Notes: generated from the sequence alone by a model not told the origin. 62,443 bases of DNA from Nonomuraea spiralis (GCF_014648435.1 NZ_BMRC01000043.1:1-62443), one strand, 5' to 3'. Shown: positions 23,867 to 33,085, counted from the stretch's first letter. Program-made: numbers and translations.

Positions 23867-26344
23867 TCACTGCAGCAACTCGACCGTGCCGCGCTCGCCG
23901 TCCACCCGGACGCGGTCGCCGTCGCGCAGCCGCATGGTGGCGTTGCCGGTGCCGACCACGGCCGGGATGCCCAGCTCGCGGGCCACGATCGAGGCGTGCG
24001 ACAGCGGCGCGCCCATGTCGGTGACGACGGCGGCGGCACGGGGGAACATGGGGGTCCAGCCCACGTTCGTCAGGGTCGTGACCAGGATCTCGCCGGGCTT
24101 GAGCCGGTCGCCCTCCTCCGGGCCCGCGATGACCCTGGCGACACCCTCGACCACGCCGGGCGCGCCGGGGAACCCGGTCACGGTGTCGCTGACCGGGACG
24201 TCGAACCCGCGGGCGTCGTACACGTCGGCCCGGCGGTCAGGGTCGGCGGCCCACCGTACGGGGTCGAACCGGCCGACGATCACCGTCGGGTACGGCGGCA
24301 GCGCGGCGTACCGTTCGTAGGTCGCCCGCCGTACCGGCACCCGGGCGAGGGCCGTCGTGTCCCCTCGCAGCACGTCCAGGATCTCCTCCAGGTACAGGAA
24401 GAACAGGTCGTCGCCGTGCCCGGTCAGCTCACCGGCGCGTACCACGAACGCCCGCGACACCCAGAAGGCCCGCATGTTCTCCGAACGCGCGGTCTCCCGG
24501 TCGCGGACGACCGCGTTCCAGCGGCGTACCCGGGCGCGCGTCCCGGTCTCCTTGCCCGGGTAACGCGCGGCGAACCTCGCCCACGCCTCCTGCCGGGCCT
24601 TCTCCTGGCGGGCGAGCAGCGCCTCGGTGCCGGCCCGCAGGTCGCGCAGGCCGGCGAGCTGGGTGTCGATCCAGGCCGGGTCCTCGCCCGGCCGGGGCAT
24701 GGAGACCTCGAACTCGTGGGGGCCGCGATGCCCGTACGCCAGCGCGAACTCCTCCCTGCTGATCTCGCCCCTGGCGAGCCTGCCCAGGCCCAGGACCGGC
24801 CCGAGGCTGGCCAGTTCGCCGTCGGCGTTCACGCCGGTCAGCATGGCTTCGGCGTCCACCTCGCCCATCAGCCTGCGCAGCCGGTCGCGGGTCCAGACGA
24901 GGGTGGCGCCGCCCTGGCGTCCGGCGGCCTCCAGCATGCGGCTGGAGGTGACCATGAGGGGCTCGATCGCGGCGGCCCACAGATCGGCCAGCTCGGGCCC
25001 TGAGGACGTGGCGGCGACGCGTTCGCGCAGTTCCTCGCAGTGCTGCCGGGAGGAGGCGAGGAAGGCCGGCATGTCCTTGAGGTTCCGGCGCACCCGCCGC
25101 TGGATGTTCACGGCCAACGGCAACACCCGTTTGACGATCTCCCAGCGCGACAGGCTCACCTTCGGCACCTCAAGGCCGCGCGGCAGCTTGCCGAAGACCT
25201 GCTCGACCGCGCCGAGCCGGCTGCGCATGCCCAGGGCGGCGGCGATGGAGTGGACGACGCTGAGGTTCATGTAGAAGCGCCCGCCGATGTTGCCCACCAG
25301 GTCGAAGCCGGGCAGCGCCGAGGCCGACATCGCCTCGTGGATGAACAGGCGGACGAACGACCAGGTCGCGGGCGTCATCACGTCGGGGATGGCCTCGCCC
25401 AGGTTGCCGCCGGTCCACAGGTAGTCGCCCTTGAGGCTGTCGTTCCACTCCTCGACCTGCTGCTTCAGGCCGGTGATCGGGCGCGCCTGGAGGATCGCGA
25501 ACGTCCCGTCGTGCCGGGCCCACTCGACGTCCATCGGCATGCCGTACAGGGCCTGGACGCGCTCGCCGAGCGCGGCCAGTTCCCGCGCCTGCGGCGGGTC
25601 GAGGACGGGACGGCGGCGCAGGTCCTCGGGCACCGGCTCCTCGCGGGTGCCGGTCTCGGTGCGCACGGTCATGACGGTCTTGTCGGCGACCCGCGAGCCG
25701 GTGACCCGGCCGCCCGAGACGCTGATCGTGTCGGGCGTGACCTGGCCGCCGACGACGGCCTCGCCGAGCCCCCAGGAGGCGTTGATCACGATCTCGTCCC
25801 GCGCGCCGGTGACCGGGTCGGCGGTGAACATGATCCCGGCCGCGTCGGCGTCCACCAGCTCCTGGACGACCACGGCCAGGGCCACGTCGTCGTGCGGGAC
25901 GCCGTTGCGCTCGCGGTAGGCGACGGCGCGCGCGTTCCACAGCGAGGCCCAGCAGCGGCGGACCGCCTCCAGCAGGCCCTCGCCCCTGATGTTGAGAAAG
26001 GTGTCCTGCTGCCCGGCGAACGACATGCCGGGCAGGTCCTCGGCGGTCGCCGACGAGCGCACGGCCACGGCGACATCGTCGCCGAGCGCGGCGTACGCGG
26101 CGGTGATCCGCGCGGCCAGCTCGGCCGGGATCTCGTGCGCGGCGAACAGCGCGGCGGGGTCGCCGGCTGAGGGGATCTCGTCGCGGAAGGGCGCGACGAA
26201 CGACCGGTACGCCTCCGTCGTGACGACGAACCCGCCGGGCACCGGCAGCCCCGCCCCGGCCAGCCGGGCAAGCGAGGCGCCCTTGCCGCCGGTGGTGCCG
26301 AGGTCGGCGGCGGCTTCGTCGTCGAGGGGGATGACTGCCTTCAC
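23867..26344 (-). CDS. PEP-utilising dikinase, rifampin phosphotransferase-like
   Basis: An 825-aa protein with the domain order ATP-grasp (PEP/pyruvate-binding PPDK_N, about 1-310), large helical middle domain (about 320-720) and C-terminal phosphohistidine swivel domain (about 740-825). The catalytic His is in GAPLSHASIVAREL, about residue 783, 43 residues from the C-terminus. There is no PEP-binding TIM barrel after it, so this is not PEP synthase or PPDK. The same order is found in rifampin phosphotransferase (RPH), which inactivates rifamycins with ATP, and in related biosynthetic transferases. The GTG start overlaps the TetR stop as GTGA. The middle domain decides substrate and cannot be matched by eye, so rifamycin is a hypothesis. 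Confidence 0.82.
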   Translation of the reverse strand: MKAVIPLDDEAAADLGTTGGKGASLARLAGAGLPVPGGFVVTTEAYRSFVAPFRDEIPSAGDPAALFAAHEIPAELAARITAAYAALGDDVAVAVRSSATAEDLPGMSFAGQQDTFLNIRGEGLLEAVRRCWASLWNARAVAYRERNGVPHDDVALAVVVQELVDADAAGIMFTADPVTGARDEIVINASWGLGEAVVGGQVTPDTISVSGGRVTGSRVADKTVMTVRTETGTREEPVPEDLRRRPVLDPPQARELAALGERVQALYGMPMDVEWARHDGTFAILQARPITGLKQQVEEWNDSLKGDYLWTGGNLGEAIPDVMTPATWSFVRLFIHEAMSASALPGFDLVGNIGGRFYMNLSVVHSIAAALGMRSRLGAVEQVFGKLPRGLEVPKVSLSRWEIVKRVLPLAVNIQRRVRRNLKDMPAFLASSRQHCEELRERVAATSSGPELADLWAAAIEPLMVTSSRMLEAAGRQGGATLVWTRDRLRRLMGEVDAEAMLTGVNADGELASLGPVLGLGRLARGEISREEFALAYGHRGPHEFEVSMPRPGEDPAWIDTQLAGLRDLRAGTEALLARQEKARQEAWARFAARYPGKETGTRARVRRWNAVVRDRETARSENMRAFWVSRAFVVRAGELTGHGDDLFFLYLEEILDVLRGDTTALARVPVRRATYERYAALPPYPTVIVGRFDPVRWAADPDRRADVYDARGFDVPVSDTVTGFPGAPGVVEGVARVIAGPEEGDRLKPGEILVTTLTNVGWTPMFPRAAAVVTDMGAPLSHASIVARELGIPAVVGTGNATMRLRDGDRVRVDGERGTVELLQ

Positions 26345-27069
26345 TGCACGCGCTCCTTAGCAGGGCTCAGGGATGTCGCCAGTTTGCGCCGGGCGACGTC
26401 GGCGAGTGCGTCGAGGAGGTCGAGCGTGGCCCGCGCGACGGCCCCGGCGGCGGCGGGCGGCAGCGCGCGTCCCGTGCCCACCGCGCGCTCGACCGTCTCG
26501 GCCAGCAGCGCGGCGACGCGGTCGTCGGGCAACCGATCGGACTCCGGCAGCGCGCCGGGCAGGAACATGAAGCCGTAGAAGATCGAGCCGATCACGGTGA
26601 CGTGCTCGCTCGGCTCCTCGCGTACGGCACCGAGCCCGACCAGCTCGCGCAGGTAGGCGTCGAAGGAACCGCCGAGTTCGAGGCCGCCCGCCGGGCCGCG
26701 CCGCTTGAGCCGGGTGAGCTTGCCGAGCACCTCGGAGTCGTCGAGCAGGACCGCGTGGAGCAGCGGCCGGCGCAACAACGCCGAGGCAAGGCTCCCGAAC
26801 AGCTCGCCGAGCGCGGCGGGCGCGCTGTCGCGCACGCCTTCCAGCATGAGCACCCGCTCGCGCCGCAGCAGCGCGGCGAACAGCTCGTCGCGCGTCTTCC
26901 AGTGCAGGTAGATGGTGCCCTTGGCGACCCCGGCGCGTTTGGCGACGTCGTCGACCGTGGTCTTGTCGTAGCCCCAGCGCAGGATCAGCTCGGCGGCGGC
27001 GTCGAGGATCCGGTGCGCGCGCTCGGCCTGCCGCGCGGGGTCCTGCGGCGGCCTGCCCGCTCTGGCCAT
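26341..27069 (-). CDS. TetR family transcriptional repressor
   Basis: A 242-aa regulator. The N-terminal TetR helix-turn-helix (about residues 15-65) includes LRWGYDKTTVDDVAKRAGVAKGTIYLHW, followed by an all-helical ligand-binding and dimerisation domain. The ATG at 27069 has GGAGG (minus strand) upstream; the open frame reaches 27192 but that extension crosses the operator. It is translationally coupled to the dikinase-like gene (GTGA, 26341-26344), so the two make one operon and the repressor probably senses the enzyme's substrate. A 38-bp dyad immediately upstream is its likely autoregulatory operator. Confidence 0.92.
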   Translation of the reverse strand: MARAGRPPQDPARQAERAHRILDAAAELILRWGYDKTTVDDVAKRAGVAKGTIYLHWKTRDELFAALLRRERVLMLEGVRDSAPAALGELFGSLASALLRRPLLHAVLLDDSEVLGKLTRLKRRGPAGGLELGGSFDAYLRELVGLGAVREEPSEHVTVIGSIFYGFMFLPGALPESDRLPDDRVAALLAETVERAVGTGRALPPAAAGAVARATLDLLDALADVARRKLATSLSPAKERVQ

Positions 27070-27081
27070 TCGTCGTCCTCC

Positions 27082-27119
27082 AATTGTTTGACCATATGAG
27101 CCTAAATGGTCATTCAATT
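27082..27119. promoter_or_regulatory. TetR operator: nested dyad TGACCAT-N10-ATGGTCA
   Basis: Perfect arms TGACCAT (27089-27095) and ATGGTCA (27106-27112) are flanked symmetrically by AATTG (27082-27086) and CAATT (27115-27119). The 24-bp core and its AT-rich flanks lie 20 bp upstream of the TetR start, where many TetR repressors autoregulate with TGACCA-type half-sites. The divergent hypothetical gene at 27185 may also be affected. Confidence 0.7.
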
Positions 27120-27184
27120 CACGGCAAGTCCCAGATCTCCCGTACGCCGCCGGGGAGGCGCCGCCGGGCCGTAGCGTAGGGGGC

Positions 27185-27730
27185 ATGGGCAAGGCGTTCT
27201 GGATCGACCAGGAGTTCGACAGGGACCGTGACGGGCGCTATGCCGTACACGTGCGCAAGAACCTCGACGAGTTCGAGTGGGGTGACATCGCGCCCGTCCG
27301 GTTCGCGTGCGCGGCCTGGCGGCTGGCCACGCCGCCCTCGCTCATGCCCGGCTACGTGCGCTGGGACCGGCGCGTGCTGGAGGCCACCTGCCACCGCAAC
27401 ACCTGGGACGGCACGCTCTACGCGCGCGTCCGGCTCGTCTCGCCGCTCCCCGAGGAGCTGACCAGGTCCCGCGCCTGGTGGCGCGACCGCGGCTGGCTGG
27501 GCTGGCAGGAGACCTTCGGCCAGTACGTCGAGCCGAGCCAGCAGGACCTCGCGCGCATCCCGTTCCTGCGTGCCACGATGCTCGTCGAGGCGCCGGTGCC
27601 GCTCGGCGACCTGCCGCCCGAGCCCGAGGGGCCGCACGACGAGGTCGAGCAGCGCGCCCACCGGGCCGTGGTGGTGCTGGCCCGCGAGCTCAACGCGCTG
27701 GTCAGCCCGGTGCTCGACCAGCTCGGTTAG
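27185..27730 (+). CDS. Conserved-looking hypothetical protein (181 aa)
   Basis: A soluble, Trp- and Arg-rich protein with no signal peptide or membrane segment, starting MGKAFWIDQEFDRDRDG. The central part has several WW/WR patches (RAWWRDRGWLGW) and the C-terminus is a predicted amphipathic helix (HRAVVVLARELNALV). ATG at 27185 follows AGGGGG. It is divergent from the TetR gene. I recognise no family and assign no function. Confidence 0.7.
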   Translation: MGKAFWIDQEFDRDRDGRYAVHVRKNLDEFEWGDIAPVRFACAAWRLATPPSLMPGYVRWDRRVLEATCHRNTWDGTLYARVRLVSPLPEELTRSRAWWRDRGWLGWQETFGQYVEPSQQDLARIPFLRATMLVEAPVPLGDLPPEPEGPHDEVEQRAHRAVVVLARELNALVSPVLDQLG

Positions 27731-27777
27731 CCGGCCCGCCGGCCACATGCCCGATCGCCCGCGGGGAGCAGGGGCGC

Positions 27778-28074
27778 ATGAGACTTCCGTTCGTCGTGCC
27801 GGCTCTGCTCCTGGCGGCCGTCGGCTGCGCGGCGGACCCGACGCCCGCCGCACGCGCGGCCGAGCAGATCGGCCCGTACGCCACCGACGCCTCCCCCGCC
27901 TGGGCCAGGGCGTGGGGAGCCCGGCTGTGGTTGTTCGGCAACTCGCTCGGCCTGGTGATGGGGGCCGTCTTCGTGTTGTCGATGGTGGTGTCGTCGATCT
28001 ACCTGCGTCAGCGCGGCTCGCCGGAGTCGAAACCGGTCGGCGCGCCGCACGCGGCCACGAACGTCGAGGGCTGA
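27778..28074 (+). CDS. Small lipoprotein/membrane protein (98 aa)
   Basis: A short exported or membrane protein. The N-terminus LLLAAVGCAADP resembles a lipobox with Cys at about residue 17, and a second hydrophobic helix LGLVMGAVFVLSMVVSSIYL lies at about 58-77. The tail is hydrophilic. ATG at 27778 has GGGGAG about 14 nt upstream. Its last 67 bp overlap the convergent pyridoxal enzyme gene, which lowers confidence. No family recognised. Confidence 0.55.
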   Translation: MRLPFVVPALLLAAVGCAADPTPAARAAEQIGPYATDASPAWARAWGARLWLFGNSLGLVMGAVFVLSMVVSSIYLRQRGSPESKPVGAPHAATNVEG

Positions 28075-28844
28075 CCGGTCACCACGGCCACGACGCGGGT
28101 GCCCGGCGCGAAGGCGCCCTGCCGGGCCAGGTCGAGCACGCCGTACAACATCTTGGCCACGTAGATGCCCTCGACGCCGTGCTCGGCGGCGAACCGGTCG
28201 AGGGCGGGGGTCGAGCGGGCATAGCCGCCGAAGTGGTAGTCGAGGTTGACCGACCAGTTGTCCCAGGTCCGGCCGTACGCCTCGCGCTGGAGGCGGGCCA
28301 CCTCGCCGGTCAGGAACCCGGCCCCCTTGAGCACCGCGAACCCCAGCGCCCGGCGGCCCGGCGGCAGCCCGGCCGCGATGCCGGCGAGGGTGCCGCCGGT
28401 GCCGACCGGGCAGCAGACCACGTCGTAGTCGACGCCGATCTCCGGCGGGAGCTCGGCGCAGCCGCGTACGGCCGCCGCGTTGCTGCCGCCCTCCGGCAGG
28501 ATCTCGACGTCCCCCCACCGCTCCCGCAGCCGCGCGTGCACCTCGGGCGTGTGCTTGAGGCGGTAGGAGGCGCGGTCGAGGTAGGTGAGCGTCATCCCGC
28601 AGGCGGCCGCGCAGGCGAGCGTGGGGTTGAGCGGCAGGTGCTCCTCGCCCCTGATCACGCCGATCGTCTCGATCCCGTGCCGCCGTCCGGCCCGCGCCAC
28701 GGCCCTGATGTGATGGGAGTACGCCCCGCCGAAGGTGAGCAGCCGCCGATGGCCCAGGTTGTACTTGAGCTTGCGCTGCTTGTTGTCGTCGTGCATCAGG
28801 AACACCCGGACCTGGCCGAGCGCTGGATCCAGGAGCTCCTCCAT
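28008..28844 (-). CDS. PLP-dependent ACC deaminase/D-cysteine desulfhydrase family protein
   Basis: A 278-aa fold-type II PLP enzyme. DDNKQRKLKYNL near the N-terminus carries the presumed PLP-binding Lys, followed by TFGGAYSHH and the phosphate-binding loop CCPVGTGGTLAG. It is shorter than the classic 330-aa ACC deaminases, but similar short forms exist and the start is forced by the galactokinase gene only 43 bp away on the other strand. On the minus strand TAGACT lies 6 nt before the ATG and no ribosome site is seen, which would fit leaderless transcription. The specific amino acid substrate is unclear. Confidence 0.82.
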   Translation of the reverse strand: MEELLDPALGQVRVFLMHDDNKQRKLKYNLGHRRLLTFGGAYSHHIRAVARAGRRHGIETIGVIRGEEHLPLNPTLACAAACGMTLTYLDRASYRLKHTPEVHARLRERWGDVEILPEGGSNAAAVRGCAELPPEIGVDYDVVCCPVGTGGTLAGIAAGLPPGRRALGFAVLKGAGFLTGEVARLQREAYGRTWDNWSVNLDYHFGGYARSTPALDRFAAEHGVEGIYVAKMLYGVLDLARQGAFAPGTRVVAVVTGQPSTFVAACGAPTGFDSGEPR

Positions 28845-28887
28845 GGCGCTAGTCTACGGTCGGGCCTTTGTTGAGGAGTGTTGGATT

Positions 28888-30000
28888 ATGCGCGTTGCTG
28901 AAGCTTTTCGTGCCGCCTTCGGAGCCGATCCCCAGACCGTCTGGCGCGCGCCCGGCCGGGTCAACCTGATCGGCGAGCACACCGACTACAACGACGGGTT
29001 CGTCCTGCCCTTCGCGGTGCCGTGGGGTGTGAGCGCCGCCGTCACGCCGCGTACCGACCAGACCATCCGCCTGCTGTCCCTCCAGTCCCCCGGCGGCCCG
29101 ATCGAGCTGTCGGCCAGGGAGGAGGCGACCGGCTGGGCCCGCTACGCCGTCGGCGTGCTGGCCATGCTGGGCGACCGGGTCGCGGGCGCGGACATCGCCG
29201 TCGACGGCGACGTGCCCCAGGGCGCGGGGCTCAGCTCCAGCGCCGCGCTGGAGGTGGCCGTCGCCTCCGCGCTCGACGACGTCCACGGGCTGGGCCTGAC
29301 GCCGATGGAGATCGCCCTGCTCAGCCAGCGGGCCGAGAACGACTTCGTCGGCATGCCGTGCGGCATCATGGACCAGGCCGCCTCGGCCCTGTGCGAGGAG
29401 GGCCACGCGCTGTTCCTCGACTGCCGCTCGCTGGGCTCCAGGAACATCCCGCTCGACCTGGCCGCCGAGGGCCTCGGCATCCTCATCATCGACACCCAGG
29501 TGCACCACGAGCACGCCGGCGGCGAGTACGCCAAGCGCCGCGCCGAGTGCGAGTCGGCCGCCCGCAAGCTCGGCGTGGCGTCCCTGCGCGACGTCACCGA
29601 CCTGGCCGCGGCCCTCGACCACCTCCAGGGCGCCGAACGCAAGCGCGTCATGCACGTCGTCACCGAGAACCACCGCGTCGAGGCCCTGATCGGCCTGCTG
29701 CGCGCGGGCAAGGTCACCGAGATCGGCGCCCTGCTCAACGCCTCCCACCTGTCCCTGCGCGACCAGTACGAGGTCTCCTCGCCGGAGCTGGACGTGGCCG
29801 TCGAGGCCGCCTTCCGCGGCGGCGCCCGCGGGGCCAGGATGACCGGCGGCGGCTTCGGCGGCTCGGCCATCGCCCTGGTCGCCCAGGACCGCCTGGACAA
29901 CGTGCGCGAGTCGGTCTCGGCCGCCTACGCCGAGCGCGGCTTCCGTGCCCCGCGCTTCCTGTCCGCCACCGCGGCCAAGGGCGCCCACCGCCTCGCCTAG
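28888..30000 (+). CDS. galK: Galactokinase
   Basis: A 370-aa GHMP-family kinase that phosphorylates alpha-D-galactose at C1, the first step of the Leloir pathway. It carries the galactokinase signature GRVNLIGEHTDYNDG at about residues 22-36, the ATP-binding loop PQGAGLSSSAALE and the C-terminal MTGGGFGGSAIAL. ATG at 28888 follows TTGAGGAG. Unusually no galT or galE adjoins it. It converges with the GH15 gene; both stop codons sit on one shared CTAG. Confidence 0.94.
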   Translation: MRVAEAFRAAFGADPQTVWRAPGRVNLIGEHTDYNDGFVLPFAVPWGVSAAVTPRTDQTIRLLSLQSPGGPIELSAREEATGWARYAVGVLAMLGDRVAGADIAVDGDVPQGAGLSSSAALEVAVASALDDVHGLGLTPMEIALLSQRAENDFVGMPCGIMDQAASALCEEGHALFLDCRSLGSRNIPLDLAAEGLGILIIDTQVHHEHAGGEYAKRRAECESAARKLGVASLRDVTDLAAALDHLQGAERKRVMHVVTENHRVEALIGLLRAGKVTEIGALLNASHLSLRDQYEVSSPELDVAVEAAFRGGARGARMTGGGFGGSAIALVAQDRLDNVRESVSAAYAERGFRAPRFLSATAAKGAHRLA

Positions 30001-31823
30001 CCCTGGCCGGCGCCCGCCCGCGCCAGGTTGACGCCGCTGGAGATGATCCCGATGTGGCTGAACGCCTGCGGGAAGTTGCCCAAGAACGCTCCCGTGGCCG
30101 GGTCGATCTGCTCCGGGAGCAGGCCGAGCGGGCTGGCGCGGGCGCACAGGGAGGCGTACAGCTCCTCGGCGCGGTCCCGGTGGCCCTGCATGACCAGGTT
30201 GTCCACCAGCCAGAAGCTGCACAGCAGGAAGGCTCCCTCGTCGCCGGGCAGGCCGTCGGGCGACTGCCCGTGCAGGTAGCGGTAGAGCAGGCCGTCGCCG
30301 GCCGACAGGCGTTCGGCGACGGCGGCGGTGGTGGCCACCATGCGCGGATGGCCGGCCGGCACGACCTTGCGCAGCGGCAGGGCGAGCAGGCTGGCGTCCA
30401 GGCCGCCGCCGCCGTCCAGGTGCTCGCTCAGGCATCGCGCCTCCTCGTTCCACGCCCGGTCCAGGATGAGCCGGCGCAGCTCCTCGGCATCGGCCCGCCA
30501 CCTGGCGATCGGACCGGCCAGCCCGAGCCGTTCGCCGATGGCCGCGGCCCGGTCCAGCGCCACCTGGCACATGCCCGCGGAGTACGTGAAGACCCGGCCC
30601 TGGCTGCGTACCTCCCAGATGCCCTGGTCCGGTTCCCGCCACGTGCGCCCGGCGGCCTCGGCCAGCTCCGACAGGCCCGCCCACAGCGCGGGCTGGAGCT
30701 CCCGGCCGGGAAGCAGCCATTGGTCGGCGCAGTCCAGTACCTCGCCGTAGACGTCGTGCTGGCGCTGGTCGGCGGCGCCGTTGCCCCAGCGCACCGGCGC
30801 CGAACGCCGGTAACCCTCCAGGCCGGGATCGAGGATCTCCTCGGGGATGGGGTCGCCGCGCAGCGTGTACATGATCCGCGGCCGGCCGCTCTGCTCGAAG
30901 GCGTCGAGCACCCAGCCGAGGAAACCGTCGGCCTCCTCCTCGAACCCGACGCGGCGCAGCGCGAAGACCGCGTACGCGGCGTCGCGGATCCACGTGTACC
31001 GGTAGTCCCAGTTGCGCACCCCGCCGACGGGCGCGGGCAGGGAGGACGTGGGCGCCGCGACCAGCGAGCCGTTGACCCAGTCGTCGCACAGCTTGAGCGT
31101 GATCACCGAACGCCGTACCAGCGCCTCCTGCGGGCCGTGGTAGCCGCACGCGAGCATCCAGCGCCGCCAGGCGTCGGCCGTCTGCCGTACCATCGCCTCG
31201 GCGTCGAACCGGTGGTGGCGGTGGATGCGTCCCCACGACAGCACCAGGTCGAGCCGGTCCCCCTGCCGGAGGTCGTGGTCCGTGCGCAGGCCGTTCAGCG
31301 GCCGGTTGGACCGCAGGTGCAGCCGCAGGTCGGGCCGCCGGGACGCGCGCACCTCCAGACCGCTGCCGAGCACCCGGACCTGGCCGCCGCCGCGCGGCTC
31401 CAGCTCGGCCCGCAGGCGTACGCTCCCGTCCAGGACGACCGCGGACCTGACCAGCTCGCCCCGGCCCCCACCCGCGTCGTCGCTGAGGTCGGCGCCCGCG
31501 CGCAGGGCCAGGGCGTCGGTGATGCGGACGAGGCCGTCCGGGCCGCGCAGCTCGGTGACCAGCACCGCGGTGTCCGGCTCGTAGTAGTGCCTGGCCTCCA
31601 GCAGGTCGTCGAGGGTCAGCGTGAAGTGGCCGCCGCGCCGGTGGTCCAGCAGGCCGCACAGCAGCGGGTCGCTGTCGAAGGTGGGCAGGCACAACCACGG
31701 GATCGAGCCGTCGACGCCGACCAGCGCCGCCGTCGTGCCGTCGCCGATGAGGCCCAGGTCCTCCAGCGCCAGATAGCCCTCCCGGCGGCGCACCGGGCGG
31801 AAGGGCGGGTCGAGGTCGAGCAT
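29997..31823 (-). CDS. Glycoside hydrolase family 15-like (glucoamylase/trehalase type)
   Basis: A 608-aa cytoplasmic protein with the two-domain layout of bacterial GH15 enzymes: an N-terminal beta-sandwich (about residues 1-215, from GYLALEDLGLIGDGTTAALV) and a C-terminal (alpha/alpha)6 barrel with NWDYRYTWIRDAAYAVFAL and LPEQIDPATGAFLGNFPQAFSH split by conserved acids. These match actinobacterial trehalases and glucoamylase-like enzymes; hydrolysis of trehalose or alpha-glucans is the best guess. ATG at 31823 is supported by GGAGGAG about 10 nt upstream; an in-frame GTG at 31847 lacks one. No signal peptide. Confidence 0.9.
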   Translation of the reverse strand: MLDLDPPFRPVRRREGYLALEDLGLIGDGTTAALVGVDGSIPWLCLPTFDSDPLLCGLLDHRRGGHFTLTLDDLLEARHYYEPDTAVLVTELRGPDGLVRITDALALRAGADLSDDAGGGRGELVRSAVVLDGSVRLRAELEPRGGGQVRVLGSGLEVRASRRPDLRLHLRSNRPLNGLRTDHDLRQGDRLDLVLSWGRIHRHHRFDAEAMVRQTADAWRRWMLACGYHGPQEALVRRSVITLKLCDDWVNGSLVAAPTSSLPAPVGGVRNWDYRYTWIRDAAYAVFALRRVGFEEEADGFLGWVLDAFEQSGRPRIMYTLRGDPIPEEILDPGLEGYRRSAPVRWGNGAADQRQHDVYGEVLDCADQWLLPGRELQPALWAGLSELAEAAGRTWREPDQGIWEVRSQGRVFTYSAGMCQVALDRAAAIGERLGLAGPIARWRADAEELRRLILDRAWNEEARCLSEHLDGGGGLDASLLALPLRKVVPAGHPRMVATTAAVAERLSAGDGLLYRYLHGQSPDGLPGDEGAFLLCSFWLVDNLVMQGHRDRAEELYASLCARASPLGLLPEQIDPATGAFLGNFPQAFSHIGIISSGVNLARAGAGQG

Positions 31824-31902
31824 GCCTGGCGTTCTCCTCCGTGCCACGTGCCGGCGGAGTGGGGGGCGCTCGTCGCCGTGTCCGTCCGATGATCGGCTTG
31901 CG

Positions 31903-32955
31903 TCACGAGAAGGTGATCAACACCTTCACCACGTCGTCGAGCTTCTTGTCCGAGACCTCGAAGGCCCGTTCCATCTCCTCGAAGCGGAACGTGTGGGTGG
32001 TCATGGGCGTCGGATCGAGCCGCCCGCCCCTCAGGACGCGCAGCAGGCGTTCCATGCGGAGTCTGCCGCCGGGGCACAGGCCGGTCGCGATCGTCTTGTC
32101 GGCCATCCCGACGCCCCACTCGACACGCGGGATGCGGACGAACTCGCCCTCCCCGTAGTAGCCGGTGTTCGACACCGTGCCGCCCGGCTTGATGATCTTG
32201 ACTGCGGTCTGGAAGGTCACGTCCGCGCCGAGCGCCTCGACGGCGGTGTCCACGCCCTGGCCGCCGGTCAGGTCGAGCACGCGCCCGACGACGTCCTCGG
32301 TGGCGAAGTCGACGATCTCGTCGGCGCCGTAGTGGCGGGCGAGCTTCTGCCGGCCGGGCACCGACTCGACCCCGATGACCAGGCCGGCGCCGCGCAGCCT
32401 GGCGCCCGCGGTGGCCATGAGACCCACCGGGCCCTGGGCGAGCACGGCGACCGTCCCGCCGATGGGGATGTTGCCGTTCTCGGCGCCCATGAAGCCGGTC
32501 GAGAGCATGTCGGCGCAGTAGACGGCCCGCTCGTCCGGGACGTCCTCCGGGATCTTCGCCATGTTGGCGTCGGCCTCGTTGACGTGGAAGTACTCGGCGA
32601 AGACTCCGTCCTTGGAGTTGGCGAACTTGAACCCGCCGAGCGGGCCGCCCGACTGCGACGGATGGCCGTTCTGGGAGGCCGGGTCGCCCCAGTCGGGGGT
32701 GATGGCGCCCACCAGGACCCGGTCGCCCGGCCGGAAGTCCCGTACCTCGTCGCCCACCTCGTGCACCACGCCGACGCCCTCGTGCCCGAGCGTCAGGTTC
32801 TCCCGCGGCCCGATGCCGCCTCTGACCGTGTGGGAGTCGGAGGTGCAGATGAGCGCGCTGGTGGTGCGTACGACGGCGTCACGTGGACCGGGCCGCGGCA
32901 CGGGTTTGTCCAGGAAACCGACCTGGCCGATCTCCCGCATGACGAAAGCTTGCAC
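31903..32955 (-). CDS. Zinc-dependent alcohol dehydrogenase
   Basis: A 350-aa MDR dehydrogenase resembling bacterial secondary-alcohol dehydrogenases. The catalytic-zinc region includes ICTSDSHTVRG and LGHEGVGVVHEVG, and the Rossmann motif is LAQGPVGLMA. The four-Cys structural zinc loop typical of other ADHs is absent, as in many secondary-alcohol dehydrogenases. I chose GTG at 32955 (VQAFVMREIGQVG) by comparison with the family N-terminus; the frame extends to 33015. The ribosome site is weak. 79 bp separate its stop from the GH15 start; whether they are cotranscribed is unclear. Confidence 0.87.
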   Translation of the reverse strand: MQAFVMREIGQVGFLDKPVPRPGPRDAVVRTTSALICTSDSHTVRGGIGPRENLTLGHEGVGVVHEVGDEVRDFRPGDRVLVGAITPDWGDPASQNGHPSQSGGPLGGFKFANSKDGVFAEYFHVNEADANMAKIPEDVPDERAVYCADMLSTGFMGAENGNIPIGGTVAVLAQGPVGLMATAGARLRGAGLVIGVESVPGRQKLARHYGADEIVDFATEDVVGRVLDLTGGQGVDTAVEALGADVTFQTAVKIIKPGGTVSNTGYYGEGEFVRIPRVEWGVGMADKTIATGLCPGGRLRMERLLRVLRGGRLDPTPMTTHTFRFEEMERAFEVSDKKLDDVVKVLITFS

Positions 32956-33085
32956 CGCGCCCCCCGATGATCCCCCGTGCCCGGCGTCGCCGGCATGCCG
33001 GTACGCCTCGGACAAGCCCTGGCCTACCCTGCCGACCTCGCCGTTTAACCTGGGGGACCCGCCGCCGGGCGGCGACGGCGTGGCT

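Noticed and set aside
23867..26344. PEP synthase (ppsA)
   Set aside because: The PEP-binding TIM barrel that should follow the phosphohistidine domain is absent, the His domain is at the extreme C-terminus, and a long unrelated middle domain is present.
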